Positions 1 to 11,685 of a stretch of DNA of 64,000 nucleotides are shown here, piece by piece; within the stretch, counting starts at the first letter, position 1, and each line of letters opens with the position of its first letter. Below the pieces are notes generated by a model. That model did no database searches. It saw only the letters and a list, made by a program, of their open reading frames with translations, and was not told the DNA's origin. Source of the DNA: Pseudorhodobacter sp. MZDSW-24AT (GTDB taxonomy: Bacteria; Pseudomonadota; Alphaproteobacteria; Rhodobacterales; Rhodobacteraceae). The translations under genes and the position numbers were made by a program. The DNA lies in NCBI RefSeq assembly GCF_002794355.1, contig NZ_PGOI01000013.1:62001-126000 (forward strand), read 5' to 3'.

Positions 1-165
1 GCCCTTCTGGTCGAGCGCAACGCTGGCTGGATTCCGGTGATCGAGGCTGCGGCACAGGCGGGCCCCGTGGTCGCCGCCTTCGGCGCGCTGCACCTGCCGG
101 GCGAACACGGCATCCCCGCCTTGTTGCAAGACCAAGGCTGGACGCTCACCCCGCTCGCCCCCTGA
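1..165 (+). CDS. TraB/GumN family protein, C-terminal fragment
   Basis: Only the last 54 codons are present; the 5' part lies before the window. The frame is open from base 1 to a TGA at 163-165. The fragment contains RNAGW, then a hydrophobic strand and FGALHLPGEHG, followed by a GWTLTPL tail. This matches the conserved end of TraB/GumN proteins, where a G-A-x-H-L-P-G-x-x-G motif closes the domain. Family members are proposed metalloprotease-like or membrane-associated proteins and their function in this group is unsettled. The assignment rests on this C-terminal motif alone. Confidence 0.7.
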   Translation, partial: ALLVERNAGWIPVIEAAAQAGPVVAAFGALHLPGEHGIPALLQDQGWTLTPLAP

Positions 166-171
166 TGGCCG

Positions 172-195
172 CAGGGCGGGGGGAACCCCGCCCTG
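172..195 (+). terminator. GC-rich hairpin after the TraB/GumN gene
   Basis: A perfect 10-bp stem (172-181 with 186-195) and a 4-base GGAA loop begin seven bases after the TGA. No T-tract follows, so it is a weak candidate for an intrinsic terminator; it may instead protect the mRNA 3' end. Confidence 0.35.
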
Positions 196-289
196 CCCCG
201 CGCAGCCACATCCGGGGCCGCCGGGCAGGTGACAAGGCCAGACCGAGCGCCTATAAGCCGCCTCAGATCTCTTGCCTCAAGGTGCTTGC

Positions 290-1210
290 ATGACCACACT
301 TGTTTTCGGCCACAAATCCCCCGACACCGACTCCACCGGATCGCCCCTCATCTGGGCGTGGTATCTGACCCATGTGCAAAACACCCCGGCCAAGGCCGTG
401 CTTCTGGGGGAGCCGAACACCGAAGCCGCCTTCATGCTCAAGCACTGGGATCTGCCCAAGCCCGAGATCATTGCCGATGTCACCGCCGATGATACCGTGG
501 TGATCGTCGACACCAACAATCCGGCGGAACTGCCGCCCTCGATCAACGAGGCCAAGATCACCGGCATCATCGACCACCATCTGCTGGTCGGCGGCATCAA
601 GACCAAAACCCCGATCAACATCACCATCCGCCCGCTCGCCTGCACCGCCACCATCCTACACGATCTGATGGGCGATGCGCTGGCGCAGGCCCCGCGCGCC
701 ATCAAGGGCGCCATGCTGTCCTGCATTCTCTCCGACACGCTGGAATTCCGCTCGCCCACCACCACCGCGCATGACCGCGCCGTGGCCGAAAAACTGGCAG
801 CCGATCTGGGCGTCAGCATCCCCGAACTCGCCACCGCGCTGTTCGAGGCAAAATCCGACGTCTCCGCCTTCACCGATGCGCAACTGCTGCGGATGGACTC
901 CAAGGAATACACCGTCGCGGGCAAGGATCTGCGAGTCTCGGTCCTCGAAACCACCGCGCCCAAGATCGTGCTCGACCGCAAGGCCAGCCTGATGGCCGCG
1001 ATGGACGCCGTGGCGCAAGAAGACGGCGCCGATCAGGTGCTGTTGTTCGTCGTCGACATCCTGCGCGAAGAGGCCACGCTCTTGGTCCCCAACGATCTGG
1101 TCCGCCAGATGGCCGAAGCCTCCTTCGGCTGCACCGTTCAAGGGGACAGCGTGGTGCTGCCCGGCGTGATGAGCCGCAAAAAGCAGATCATTCCCGCCCT
1201 CAAACTCTGA
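290..1210 (+). CDS. ppaC: Manganese-dependent inorganic pyrophosphatase
   Basis: Family II inorganic pyrophosphatase: hydrolyses cytosolic pyrophosphate to phosphate with Mn2+, pulling biosynthetic reactions forward. The 306-residue protein has the DHH-family ligand set: H8, D12 and D14 in FGHKSPDTD, D74 in VIVDTN, and the D95-H96-H97 motif. The C-terminal substrate-binding SRKKQ motif is at the end, as in Bacillus PpaC, and the length fits the family (about 309). I chose the ATG at 290 over an in-frame TTG at 272 because MTTLVFGHK is the family's usual N-terminus. The next gene starts 110 bp downstream in the same direction. Confidence 0.93.
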   Translation: MTTLVFGHKSPDTDSTGSPLIWAWYLTHVQNTPAKAVLLGEPNTEAAFMLKHWDLPKPEIIADVTADDTVVIVDTNNPAELPPSINEAKITGIIDHHLLVGGIKTKTPINITIRPLACTATILHDLMGDALAQAPRAIKGAMLSCILSDTLEFRSPTTTAHDRAVAEKLAADLGVSIPELATALFEAKSDVSAFTDAQLLRMDSKEYTVAGKDLRVSVLETTAPKIVLDRKASLMAAMDAVAQEDGADQVLLFVVDILREEATLLVPNDLVRQMAEASFGCTVQGDSVVLPGVMSRKKQIIPALKL

Positions 1211-1320
1211 AAAACACGCCATCAGGCGTCGTGCCCACAGCGCATGACGCCTGCCATACGTTGACCATACGCAAACCAGACGCAGAACTCCCCCTCGTCT
1301 CGCCCCGAAAGGCCCGTCGC

Positions 1321-2196
1321 ATGACCCAGATCATCCGTTCCCTCGCCGACCTGTCGGGCCGCTATGACGCGCTGTTCTGCGATCTCTGGGGCTGCCTGCA
1401 CAATGGCGTGACCCCGTTTCCGGCCGCCGTCGCCGCCTTGCAAGCCTTCCGCGCCCAAGGCGGCAAGGTCATCCTTGTCACCAATGCGCCCCGCCCAAAA
1501 TCCAGCATTGTCAAGCAGTTGGATGCCATGGGCCTGCCCCGCGACACGTGGGATGATGTGGCCTCCTCGGGCGACGCCACCCAAGCGGCCATGCTGTCAG
1601 GCGCGGCAGGGTCGCAGGTCTACCACATCGGCGCGCCCAAGGATGAACCCTTCTTTACCGATTTCGAAGATGATCTGGCCGCTCTGGCAGCCACCAGCAC
1701 CATCACCCGCGTCCCCCTCGACCAAGCCACCGGCGTGATCTGCACTGGCCTCGCCGACGACCTGACCGAAACGCCCGAGGATTACCGGGCCAAGCTCTTG
1801 ATGGCAAAGGCAAAGGGGCTCAAAATGCTTTGCGCGAACCCGGATATCATCGTCGATATGGGCGAACGGCGCCTCTACTGCGCCGGAGCGCTCGCCAAGG
1901 CTTACGAAGACATGGGCGGCGAGGCACTTTACTACGGCAAGCCGCACCCCCCGATTTACGATCTCGCCCGCAAGCGTCTCGGGATGGAGGAGGCCCGCAT
2001 TCTTTGCGTCGGAGATGGCATCCATACCGATGTGCAAGGCGGCGTGGGCGAAGGGCTCGACACTCTTTTCGTCACCGGCGGCATCGCAGCGCATGAATTC
2101 GGCCCCGATGTCGAAAACCCCGATGCCGCCCTCTTGCACCCTTGGCTCGAGGGACACCAACTCTCGGCCACCTATGCGATTGGCTTCCTGCGCTGA
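1321..2196 (+). CDS. HAD superfamily class IIA hydrolase (TIGR01459-like)
   Basis: A 291-residue HAD phosphatase of the NagD/pyridoxal-phosphatase type. Motif I is degenerate but recognisable as CDLWGCLHNG with the nucleophile Asp at residue 21. A VTNAPRP segment supplies motif II, and the C-terminal CVGDGIHTDVQG holds the metal-binding acidic residues. It resembles the TIGR01459 HAD subfamily common in alphaproteobacteria. The substrate is unknown; sugar phosphates or pyridoxal phosphate are possible by family. The ATG at 1321 is preferred to upstream in-frame codons because motif I then sits at the normal distance from the N-terminus. Confidence 0.88.
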   Translation: MTQIIRSLADLSGRYDALFCDLWGCLHNGVTPFPAAVAALQAFRAQGGKVILVTNAPRPKSSIVKQLDAMGLPRDTWDDVASSGDATQAAMLSGAAGSQVYHIGAPKDEPFFTDFEDDLAALAATSTITRVPLDQATGVICTGLADDLTETPEDYRAKLLMAKAKGLKMLCANPDIIVDMGERRLYCAGALAKAYEDMGGEALYYGKPHPPIYDLARKRLGMEEARILCVGDGIHTDVQGGVGEGLDTLFVTGGIAAHEFGPDVENPDAALLHPWLEGHQLSATYAIGFLR

Positions 2197-2256
2197 CCGC
2201 AGGGTAACAAAATTGCGCCAAATGCGCAAAAATAGAAAATAACTTGCGCGACCGAA

Positions 2257-2285
2257 TTGCGCTGCGCCGCGGCATTTGTTATTGT
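2257..2285 (+). promoter_or_regulatory. Candidate sigma-70 promoter for the MaoC-like gene
   Basis: TTGCGC (2257-2262) and TATTGT (2280-2285) are separated by 17 bp, in a locally A/T-rich gap. Transcription would start near 2292, about 23 bases before the ATG at 2315. Identified by eye only. Confidence 0.4.
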
Positions 2286-2314
2286 CGCGCCAGCTCACTC
2301 ACGGGAATCGCCAG

Positions 2315-2758
2315 ATGTTGGACAATTCGCCCCGCGGCACGATCTGTATCGAAGACCTTGAAATCGGCATGACCCGGGGCCTGTCGAAACAGGTCACCGC
2401 GCGCGACATCGACCTCTTTGCCGAGGTGTCGACGGACCGCAATCCCGTGCATCTGGATGACTCTTACGCGCAAGACACCATATTTGGGGGCCGCATCGCC
2501 CATGGCATGCTCACCGCCGGGCTGATTTCTGCGGTGATCGGCGAACAGCTTCCGGGTCACGGCACCGTCTATCTGGGCCAGTCCTTGCGCTTTCTCGCCC
2601 CCGTCCGCCCCGGTGACCGGGTGGATGCTGTGGTCACCGTCACCGCAATCGACCATGCAAAACGTCGCGTGACCCTTGAAACCCACTGCTCTGTGGGTAA
2701 AACGATGGTGCTAAAGGGTGAGGCGCTGGTTCTGGCACCAAGCCGCAAGTTCGACTGA
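2315..2758 (+). CDS. MaoC-like (R)-specific enoyl-CoA hydratase
   Basis: A 147-residue single hot-dog-fold protein of the MaoC dehydratase family. The hydratase-2 motif is visible as FAEVSTDRNPVHLD, with the catalytic Asp and His, followed by GRIAHGML. Relatives hydrate trans-2-enoyl-CoA to (R)-3-hydroxyacyl-CoA and often feed polyhydroxyalkanoate synthesis in Rhodobacterales; that role is inferred here. The ATG at 2315 gives the standard length and follows a candidate promoter. The ribF start lies 28 bp after its stop codon, so the two may be co-transcribed. Confidence 0.88.
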   Translation: MLDNSPRGTICIEDLEIGMTRGLSKQVTARDIDLFAEVSTDRNPVHLDDSYAQDTIFGGRIAHGMLTAGLISAVIGEQLPGHGTVYLGQSLRFLAPVRPGDRVDAVVTVTAIDHAKRRVTLETHCSVGKTMVLKGEALVLAPSRKFD

Positions 2759-2786
2759 CGGGGCAGCTGCCCCAGACCGGGGTAGA

Positions 2787-3710
2787 ATGCAGATCCACCG
2801 ATCTTGGCAGGGGCTCGCCCCATCCGCCCGCGGCGCCTCGTGTGCCATGGGCAATTTCGATGGCGTGCATCTGGGTCATCAGGCCGTCATCAACCTTGCG
2901 CGCGGGGCCGCCCCTTTGGGGGTCGTCACCTTCGAGCCGCATCCGCGCGAAGTCTTTGTCCCCGATGCCCCGCCGTTCCGCCTCATGAACCCCGAGGCCC
3001 GCGCCAATCGGCTGGCCAAGCTGGGGGTGCAGCACCTGTTTGAACTCCCCTTCTCGCCCGAGCTTGCCGCCCTGACACCCGACGACTTCGCCCGCGATGT
3101 GCTGGCCGAAGGGCTGGGCATCCGCCATGTGGTTGTCGGCGCTGATTTTTGTTTCGGCAAAAGCCGTGCCGGCACCGCCGCCGATCTTCAACGGCTGGGC
3201 CAGACCTATGGCTTTGCCACCACCATCGCCGATCTGATCACCACCGCCGACCGCCCGATTTCATCCTCCGCCATCCGCACGGCGCTCAGCGACGGCCGCC
3301 CGCGCGACGCCGCCGCCATGCTGGGCCATTGGCACCGGATCGAAGGCGAGGTGATTCACGGCGAAAAGCGCGGCCGCGAGCTGGGCTATCCGACCGCCAA
3401 CATGTCGGTCAAAGGCCTGCACCTGCCCCGGCTTGGGGTCTATGCCGTCAAGGCCGATGTGCTGACCGGCCCGCACAAGGGCAGCTACAGCGGCGCCGCC
3501 AGCCTTGGCGTGCGCCCGATGTTTGGCGAAAACCAGCCCAATCTGGAAACCTTCCTCTTTGATTTCAAAGGGGATCTCTATGGCGCCCACCTCTCTGTCG
3601 CCTTTGTCGATTACCTGCGCCCCGAGCTGAAGTTTGACGGCCTGCCCGCGCTCATCTCCCAGATGGCCGCCGACTGCGACCGTGCCCGCGCCATCCTCTC
3701 TGCCCTGTAA
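2787..3710 (+). CDS. ribF: Bifunctional riboflavin kinase / FAD synthetase
   Basis: Converts riboflavin to FMN and then FAD. The N-terminal nucleotidyltransferase domain carries GNFDGVHLGHQ and, further on, the SSAIRTAL motif that corresponds to the family's S-S-T-x-I-R. The C-terminal flavokinase domain carries RGRELGYPTANM, ASLGVRPMFG and the NLETFLFDF segment with the catalytic Glu. At 307 residues it matches the usual bacterial length. The ATG at 2787 is preferred over an upstream in-frame start at 2718 that would overlap the MaoC gene and add 23 non-conserved residues. Confidence 0.96.
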   Translation: MQIHRSWQGLAPSARGASCAMGNFDGVHLGHQAVINLARGAAPLGVVTFEPHPREVFVPDAPPFRLMNPEARANRLAKLGVQHLFELPFSPELAALTPDDFARDVLAEGLGIRHVVVGADFCFGKSRAGTAADLQRLGQTYGFATTIADLITTADRPISSSAIRTALSDGRPRDAAAMLGHWHRIEGEVIHGEKRGRELGYPTANMSVKGLHLPRLGVYAVKADVLTGPHKGSYSGAASLGVRPMFGENQPNLETFLFDFKGDLYGAHLSVAFVDYLRPELKFDGLPALISQMAADCDRARAILSAL

Positions 3711-3732
3711 CCTTTTTCTCCAAGGCCCCCTT

Positions 3733-4176
3733 ATGCGTCCGAAGTTCTGGGAAACCGTCCCGCTGACGAAAATGACGCCTCAGGAATGGGAGGCGCTGTG
3801 TGACGGCTGCGGCAAATGCTGCCTGAACAAGATTGAATACGAAGACACCGGCGAAGTGGAATACACCCGCGTCGCCTGCCGCCTTCTGGATGGCGAAACC
3901 TGCCGCTGCAAACATTATCCCACCCGCAAGCAATATGTGCCCGATTGCGTGCAACTTTCGCCAAAGACGCTGCCGAAGATCGCCTATTGGATGCCCCGCA
4001 CCTGCGCCTATCGCCTGCTGCACCAAGGCCAGCCCCTGCCGGACTGGCACCCCCTGCTGACGGGCGATCCCGAAAGCACCCATAAGGCCGGGGCCTCGGT
4101 GCGTGGCTGGACAGTGCCGGAATACGAAGTCTCCGAGGATGACTGGGAAGATTACGTCATCGAGGAAACCCCCTGA
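3733..4176 (+). CDS. YcgN family cysteine-cluster protein (UPF0260)
   Basis: A 147-residue protein rich in conserved cysteines: CDGCGKCC near residue 25, then CRLLDGETCRCKHYP and VPDCVQL, the pattern of YkgJ/YcgN putative zinc or iron-chelating proteins. The function is unknown; the Cys cluster suggests metal binding. The start MRPKFWETVPL matches other UPF0260 members. Its TGA shares a base with the ATG of the following aldolase gene (TGATG), implying coupled translation. Confidence 0.9.
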   Translation: MRPKFWETVPLTKMTPQEWEALCDGCGKCCLNKIEYEDTGEVEYTRVACRLLDGETCRCKHYPTRKQYVPDCVQLSPKTLPKIAYWMPRTCAYRLLHQGQPLPDWHPLLTGDPESTHKAGASVRGWTVPEYEVSEDDWEDYVIEETP

Positions 4177-5192
4177 TGTTCTTTGCTTCAGACAACGGCG
4201 CCCCCGTCCACCCCAACGTCTTTGCCGCGATGGAGCGGGCCAATGCAGGCTACGCCCTCTCCTATGGCAATGATGCCGCGACAGAGGCGCTGCGCGACCG
4301 CATCCGCACCCTGTTCGAGGCACCGCAGGCCGAGGTTCTGCTGCTCACCACCGGCACCGCCGCCAATGCGCTGGCGCTGTCGCTCTTGACCCCGCCTTGG
4401 GCCACCACCTTCTGCCACCGCCATGCCCATATCGCCGAAGACGAATGCGGCGCGCCCGAGTTCTTTTCGGGCGGCGCCAAGCTGACGCTGATCGACGGTG
4501 CGCATGGCAAGATCACCCCCGAGGCCTTGGCGCACAGCATCGCGCAAACGGGTGGCTCGGTGCATGTGGCGCAGCGCGGCGCCCTCAGCCTCACCAATGT
4601 GACCGAGGCCGGAACGCTTTACACCGCCGACGAACTTCGGGCGCTGGCGCAGGTGGCCAAGGCCCACCACCTGCCCGTCCATCTGGATGGCGCGCGGTTC
4701 GCCAACGCTCTGGCCGCCACCGGCGCCAGCCCCGCCGATCTGTCTTGGCGCGCGGGTGTCGATGTGCTGTCACTGGGCGGCACCAAGAACGGGCTCCTTG
4801 CCGCCGAAGCCGTGGTGCTGTTCAACCCTGCCCTCGCGTGGGAGGCGGCCCTGCGCCGCAAGCGGGCGGGCCACCTGAACTCCAAACTGCGCTATGTCGC
4901 CGCGCAGTTTGATGCTTGGTTCACCGATGACCTCTGGCTGCACATGGCCCAACACGCCAACCAGATGGCCGCCCGCTTGGCGACCGGGCTGGCAGATGTG
5001 GCAGGGGTTGAAATCCAGCACCCCATCCATGCCAACATCGTTTTCGCGCGCCTGCCCGCCGCCACCCATGCCCGCGCCAAGGCGGCAGGCGCGGTATATT
5101 ACCAAAGCGACGAAACGCTCTGCCGCCTCGTCGCCTCTTGGTCAACCACTGCCGCCGATGTCGACGCGCTTCTGGCCGCCTTTCGCGGCTAG
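4176..5192 (+). CDS. Low-specificity threonine aldolase / beta-eliminating lyase
   Basis: A PLP-dependent fold-type I enzyme of 338 residues. The N-terminus [12 protein letters not shown] is the family signature and [11 protein letters not shown] supplies the PLP-binding Asp. LGGTKNG carries the Schiff-base Lys. Threonine aldolases cleave L-threonine or L-allo-threonine to glycine and acetaldehyde. Substrate preference cannot be read from sequence. Start and stop overlap with the upstream YcgN-like gene, and its stop lies only four bases from the convergent isomerase gene. Confidence 0.9.
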   Translation: MFFASDNGAPVHPNVFAAMERANAGYALSYGNDAATEALRDRIRTLFEAPQAEVLLLTTGTAANALALSLLTPPWATTFCHRHAHIAEDECGAPEFFSGGAKLTLIDGAHGKITPEALAHSIAQTGGSVHVAQRGALSLTNVTEAGTLYTADELRALAQVAKAHHLPVHLDGARFANALAATGASPADLSWRAGVDVLSLGGTKNGLLAAEAVVLFNPALAWEAALRRKRAGHLNSKLRYVAAQFDAWFTDDLWLHMAQHANQMAARLATGLADVAGVEIQHPIHANIVFARLPAATHARAKAAGAVYYQSDETLCRLVASWSTTAADVDALLAAFRG

Positions 5193-5196
5193 CGCG

Positions 5197-5790
5197 TCAG
5201 ATCTTGCCCGCCAGATACAGGTCCAGATCTTCCAGCCGGTCCTGCCCCCAGAACATCTCGTCGCCCACCATATAGGTCGGCACGCCGAACACGCCGCGTG
5301 CCACCGCCTCTTCCAGATTGGCGGCATAGGTCTCTGCCCCGGCCAGCAAACCGCTGTCGGCAAGTTTGGGGTCAAATCCATTGGCGGCCAGAATATCACG
5401 CACCACGGCATCGTCCGAGATATCCCTATCCTCGGCCCAGACCGCCCGGCAAAACGCATGCACCAGCGGCCCGACATCACCCCCCGTCGCCGCCGCTGCG
5501 ATGATCGCATAGCAGGACGGCGCCGCATTGGCCGGGAAATGCGCAGGCTTCAGGTTCAGCGGCATCCCCAGCTTGGCCGACTGTCGCCGCAACTCCTGCA
5601 AGCGATAGGCCTTGCGGCTTTCATGCCGGTCCGCCAGCACCTGCCCACCCGTGCGCGGCAGCAGCGCCAGAATGGCAATCGGCTTATACACGACCTTGGC
5701 CCCGTGCCGCGCGGCGATCTCCTCCAGACGGGTTCCTGCCAGATAGCAATAGGGCGACATCGTTGCGAAAAAGTAGTCGATCTGTCTCAT
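5197..5790 (-). CDS. 2-hydroxychromene-2-carboxylate isomerase (DsbA-like fold)
   Basis: A 197-residue member of the kappa-class GST/DsbA-like group. The N-terminus has [14 protein letters not shown], where the active-site Ser (here in MSPY) sits in the glutathione-binding position. The C-terminal half has [23 protein letters not shown], shortened here as GVPTYM and FWGQDRL, both diagnostic of HCCA isomerases. Such enzymes act in naphthalene-type aromatic catabolism, but isolated copies such as this one often have unknown substrates. The start at 5790 removes a long non-homologous extension. Confidence 0.85.
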   Translation of the reverse strand: MRQIDYFFATMSPYCYLAGTRLEEIAARHGAKVVYKPIAILALLPRTGGQVLADRHESRKAYRLQELRRQSAKLGMPLNLKPAHFPANAAPSCYAIIAAAATGGDVGPLVHAFCRAVWAEDRDISDDAVVRDILAANGFDPKLADSGLLAGAETYAANLEEAVARGVFGVPTYMVGDEMFWGQDRLEDLDLYLAGKI

Positions 5791-5883
5791 TTGCCGCCTT
5801 GGCTCCCCTGCTTTGGTTTGCAAGACCCTAGTCGGGTGATAAGCGGTGTCAACATCCCGAATCCGTGGCCCCGGAGACCCAAC

Positions 5884-6903
5884 ATGCCCGCCATCACCGA
5901 ACCCAAGCTGATTTCCGGCAATGCGAACATGCCGCTTGCCAAAGCCATTGCGCGCCGCATGTCGGTGCATCGCGGCATGTCCGTCGGGCTGGTCGACGCC
6001 CGGATCGAGCGGTTCAACGACCAAGAGATCTTCGTCGAGGTGTTTGAGAATGTGCGCGGCGAGGATATGTATGTCATCCAGCCCACCTCGAACCCGGCCA
6101 ATGACAACCTGATGGAACTCCTCATCATGGTCGATGCCCTGCGCCGGTCTTCCGCCGCACGCATCACCGCCGTGATCCCCTATTTCGGCTACGCCCGCCA
6201 AGACCGCCGCGCCAAGGCGCGCACCCCGATTTCCGCAAAACTGGTCGCCAACCTGATCGAAAGCGCCGGGGTGGACCGCGTGCTCACGCTCGACCTGCAC
6301 GCCGCCCAGATCCAAGGCTTCTTCGACATTCCGGTGGACAACCTCTATGCGAGCCCCGTTTTCGCACTGGACATCGAGCATCACTTCAAAGGCCAGATGG
6401 ACGATCTGATGGTCGTCTCGCCCGACGTCGGCGGTGTGGCTCGCGCGCGCGAACTGGCCAAGCGCATCAACGCCCCCCTCGCCATCGTTGACAAGCGCCG
6501 CGAGAAAGCGGGCGAGATTGCCGAGATGACGGTGATCGGCGACGTTCGCGGCAAGAAGTGCATCATCGTCGACGACATCTGCGACACCGCCGGCACCCTG
6601 TGCAAGGCGGCCGAAGTGCTGATGGAGAACGGCGCCACCGAAGTGCACAGCTACATCACCCACGGCGTGCTGTCTGGCCCGGCGGTGGAGCGGATTCGCA
6701 ACTCGGTGATGAAGTCCTTGGTCATCACCGATTCCATCGAACAAAGCGCCGCCGCCACCGCTGCCTCCAACATCCGCGTGGTTCCCACGGCGCCGATGTT
6801 CGCGCAGGCCATCCTGAACATCTGGAACGGCACCAGCGTGTCGAGCTTGTTCGAAACCGAAACCCTCGTGCCGATCTACGAAGGCATGTATCAGCGCGGC
6901 TAA
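5884..6903 (+). CDS. prs: Ribose-phosphate pyrophosphokinase
   Basis: Makes PRPP from ribose 5-phosphate and ATP for nucleotide, histidine, tryptophan and NAD synthesis. The 339-residue protein shows the class I motifs: [42 protein letters not shown] (the flexible loop) and the PRPP-binding [13 protein letters not shown]. It is longer than the usual 310-320 residues because of a slightly extended N-terminus and internal loops. The ATG at 5884 is chosen because the homologous region begins just after it; the frame is open far upstream but that part is antisense to the isomerase gene. Confidence 0.96.
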   Translation: MPAITEPKLISGNANMPLAKAIARRMSVHRGMSVGLVDARIERFNDQEIFVEVFENVRGEDMYVIQPTSNPANDNLMELLIMVDALRRSSAARITAVIPYFGYARQDRRAKARTPISAKLVANLIESAGVDRVLTLDLHAAQIQGFFDIPVDNLYASPVFALDIEHHFKGQMDDLMVVSPDVGGVARARELAKRINAPLAIVDKRREKAGEIAEMTVIGDVRGKKCIIVDDICDTAGTLCKAAEVLMENGATEVHSYITHGVLSGPAVERIRNSVMKSLVITDSIEQSAAATAASNIRVVPTAPMFAQAILNIWNGTSVSSLFETETLVPIYEGMYQRG

Positions 6904-6912
6904 GCCCGGGTC

Positions 6913-6934
6913 AGAGCGGGGGAAGCCCCGCTCT
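6913..6934 (+). terminator. Hairpin between prs and the convergent lectin-domain gene
   Basis: A 9-bp perfect stem (6913-6921 with 6926-6934) and GAAG loop sit between the two convergent genes and overlap the last two bases of the lectin-domain coding region. No T-run is present. It could act as a bidirectional mRNA end. Confidence 0.4.
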
Positions 6935-7283
6935 ACGCCACATCCCAGTCGTCCTCATCCGGCACGTGGCCAATGGCCATCCAATCCGCCCGGATGCGGG
7001 CGACGCGGGTATCCCCCCACGTTCTGAACACCAGATGAAACCCGGTCGACGTGATGTTTTCGGCCGTCAGATCGGCGCGCGAATTGGTGTTATGGTCAAT
7101 GTCCCACATCGACATCCCCACATGCACTGCCGGCGGCTGCCGGAAGGCCTCCTTGAACTGGACGATATGTCGACTTTCGCGGTCGCCCTCCCCCGTCCAC
7201 ATCGCACCACCATCGGCAAAATCCGAGAACAGGACGCGCGACCCCTGCAACACGCCAAGACTGCCGGATGAGAAACGCTTCAT
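6933..7283 (-). CDS. H-type lectin domain-containing protein
   Basis: A 116-residue protein with the features of the H-type lectin domain: a KRFSSGSLGV start, FSDFADGGAMWTG, a conserved FKEAF-PPAVHVG segment, WDIDHNTNSRADL and a closing FRTWGDTRVARIRADWMAIG. In eukaryotes this domain binds N-acetylgalactosamine. The ligand here is unknown and there is no signal peptide, so it is probably cytoplasmic. The gene follows atpC in the same direction with a 119-bp gap holding a hairpin. The ATG at 7283 is chosen over an upstream in-frame codon because the domain begins there. Confidence 0.8.
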   Translation of the reverse strand: MKRFSSGSLGVLQGSRVLFSDFADGGAMWTGEGDRESRHIVQFKEAFRQPPAVHVGMSMWDIDHNTNSRADLTAENITSTGFHLVFRTWGDTRVARIRADWMAIGHVPDEDDWDVA

Positions 7284-7351
7284 GTCCAAGACCTGTTGTC
7301 GTGCCTTGGGGTCAGCTTCCGACCCACCCCATTGGCCTGCCCCAAAAGCAA

Positions 7352-7377
7352 CAGGCCCCAGCATATGCCGGGGCCTG
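7352..7377 (-). terminator. Hairpin downstream of atpC
   Basis: Arms CAGGCCCC (7352-7359) and GGGGCCTG (7370-7377) enclose an internal GCATATGC palindrome after one mismatch. It lies 25 bp past the atpC stop on the minus strand. Only a mixed TTGCTTTT tract follows, so it may attenuate rather than fully end the atp transcript. Confidence 0.45.
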
Positions 7378-7402
7378 CGCTAACTTCAACTGTTTCAGAG
7401 CC

Positions 7403-7789
7403 TTACTGCCCGATCGTGCTCCGGGCGGCCATCAGGTCGGCCACAGCCCTATCAGCTGCGTCCCGATCATCAAGACCCGCCGTTGCCGCACGCACATCGG
7501 CCAACAGGCTCTCCATCACGGCTGGCGTCGCCTCCTCCACCGGAACTGCACGCTCCGCCAGCACCGAAACGCCCGTGGCGGTGATCTCGGCAAAGCCACC
7601 GGTCACGACATAGGACGTGGTCCCAGCCGCACCGACAGCTTTCAGAATGCCGGGCCGCAGCGTGGTGATGGTGGGGGCATGCCCCTCCATCGCCGTCAGG
7701 TCGCCCTCTGCGCCCGGGATCTGCACCTCGGTCGCCTGAACCGACGCAAGGCGCCGTTCCGGGCTGACGAGGTCGAACTGAACTGCCAT
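7403..7789 (-). CDS. atpC: F1 ATP synthase subunit epsilon
   Basis: The 128-residue epsilon subunit of the central stalk couples rotation to catalysis and inhibits ATP hydrolysis. The beta-sandwich domain begins with [10 protein letters not shown] and includes [16 protein letters not shown], a classic epsilon motif. The C-terminal helical part is short, as in other Rhodobacterales. It is the last core gene of the minus-strand atpHAGDC operon, 10 bp after atpD. Confidence 0.95.
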   Translation of the reverse strand: MAVQFDLVSPERRLASVQATEVQIPGAEGDLTAMEGHAPTITTLRPGILKAVGAAGTTSYVVTGGFAEITATGVSVLAERAVPVEEATPAVMESLLADVRAATAGLDDRDAADRAVADLMAARSTIGQ

Positions 7790-7799
7790 GATCCCCTCC

Positions 7800-10126
<2,327 letters not shown>

Positions 10127-10146
10127 ATCCCTGTCCTTTCAGACGC

Positions 10147-11685
10147 TTAAGCGAAGGTTTTGGCGAATTCAGCGATAGCGTCTTTCAGCTTTTGCTCATC
10201 TGCGCCTTTGATTTTCGGGTCAGCGGTGGTGATCCAGTCCAGAATATCCTTGCGCTGATTGCGCAAGAACGACAGCAGACCCGCTTCGAACCGGCCCACA
10301 TCCTTCACCGCCACCTTGTCAAGGAAGCCCGCGGTGCCTGCATAGATCACGCAGACGATTTCCGCGTTGGTCAGCGGCGAATACTGGTTCTGCTTCATCA
10401 GCTCGGTCAGACGTGCCCCACGGCCCAACAGCTGCTGGGTCGACGCGTCGAGGTCGGAACCGAACTGCGCGAAAGCCGCCATCTCACGATACTGAGCCAG
10501 CGACAGTTTCACCGGACCAGCCACGGTTTTCATCGAGTTGGTCTGCGCGGACGATCCCACGCGGGAAACCGACAGACCGGTGTTCACAGCCGGACGGATG
10601 CCCTGATAGAACAATTCGGTTTCCAGGAAGATCTGACCGTCGGTGATCGAGATCACGTTCGTCGGAATAAAGGCCGACACGTCGCCGCCTTGGGTTTCGA
10701 TGATCGGCAGCGCCGTCAGCGAGCCCGAGCCGAATTCGGCGTTCAGCTTCGACGACCGCTCCAGCAGGCGCGAGTGCAGATAGAACACGTCGCCCGGATA
10801 GGCTTCGCGGCCCGGCGGGCGGCGCAGCAGCAGCGACATCTGACGGTAAGCCACAGCCTGCTTGGACAGGTCATCATAGATGATCAGGGCATGGCGGCCG
10901 TTGTCGCGGAAGTATTCCGCCATCGCGGTGGCCGAATAAGGCGCAAGGAACTGCATCGGTGCCGGGTCCGAAGCGGTGGCGGCCACGACGATCGTGTAGG
11001 CAATCGCGCCGGTCTCTTCCAGCTTCTTCACCAGCTGTGCCACGGTCGAACGCTTTTGACCGATCGCAACATAGATGCAGTACAGCTTCTTCGACTCGTC
11101 GTCGCCAGCCGCTTCGTTGTAGGACTTCTGGTTCAGGATGGTGTCCAGCGCCACGGCGGTCTTGCCGGTCTGACGGTCCCCGATGATCAGCTCGCGCTGG
11201 CCACGGCCAACGGGGATCATGGCGTCCACGGCCTTCAGGCCGGTGGCCATCGGCTCATGCACCGACTGGCGCGGAATGATGCCGGGGGCCTTCACATCGG
11301 CGATCCGGCGCTCGGTGGCCGCGATCGGGCCTTTGCCGTCGATCGGGTTGCCCAGACCGTCCACAACGCGGCCCAGCAGGGCGTCGCCCGCAGGCACGTC
11401 CACGATGGACTTGGTGCGCTTGACGGTGTCGCCTTCCTTGATGTCTTGGTCAGAACCGAAGATCACGACACCGACGTTGTCGATTTCAAGGTTCAGCGCC
11501 ATCCCGCGGATACCGCCGGGGAATTCCACCATTTCACCAGCTTGGACATTGTCCAGCCCGTGCACACGGGCAATCCCGTCGCCCACCGAAAGAACACGGC
11601 CAACCTCGGCCACTTCGGCATCTTGGCCAAAGTTTTTGATCTGCTCTTTCAGGATCGCAGAGATCTCAGCAGCCTGAATTCCCAT
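10147..11685 (-). CDS. atpA: F1 ATP synthase subunit alpha
   Basis: The 512-residue non-catalytic nucleotide-binding subunit. It has the P-loop GDRQTGKT, the [11 protein letters not shown] segment and the arginine-finger region [11 protein letters not shown] choose the ATG at 11685 (MGIQAAEIS), the usual alphaproteobacterial N-terminus, rather than the GTG one codon earlier. This ATG shares its first base with the TGA of atpH, giving a TGATG overlap and likely translational coupling. Confidence 0.97.
   Translation of the reverse strand: MGIQAAEISAILKEQIKNFGQDAEVAEVGRVLSVGDGIARVHGLDNVQAGEMVEFPGGIRGMALNLEIDNVGVVIFGSDQDIKEGDTVKRTKSIVDVPAGDALLGRVVDGLGNPIDGKGPIAATERRIADVKAPGIIPRQSVHEPMATGLKAVDAMIPVGRGQRELIIGDRQTGKTAVALDTILNQKSYNEAAGDDESKKLYCIYVAIGQKRSTVAQLVKKLEETGAIAYTIVVAATASDPAPMQFLAPYSATAMAEYFRDNGRHALIIYDDLSKQAVAYRQMSLLLRRPPGREAYPGDVFYLHSRLLERSSKLNAEFGSGSLTALPIIETQGGDVSAFIPTNVISITDGQIFLETELFYQGIRPAVNTGLSVSRVGSSAQTNSMKTVAGPVKLSLAQYREMAAFAQFGSDLDASTQQLLGRGARLTELMKQNQYSPLTNAEIVCVIYAGTAGFLDKVAVKDVGRFEAGLLSFLRNQRKDILDWITTADPKIKGADEQKLKDAIAEFAKTFA

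Noticed and set aside
172-195. Classical rho-independent terminator after the TraB/GumN gene
   Set aside because: The hairpin is perfect but no T-tract follows; kept only as a low-confidence hairpin.
4894-5883. Long N-terminal extension of prs
   Set aside because: The frame is open but lies antisense to the isomerase gene and has no homologous protein pattern; the conserved PRPP synthetase begins at 5884.
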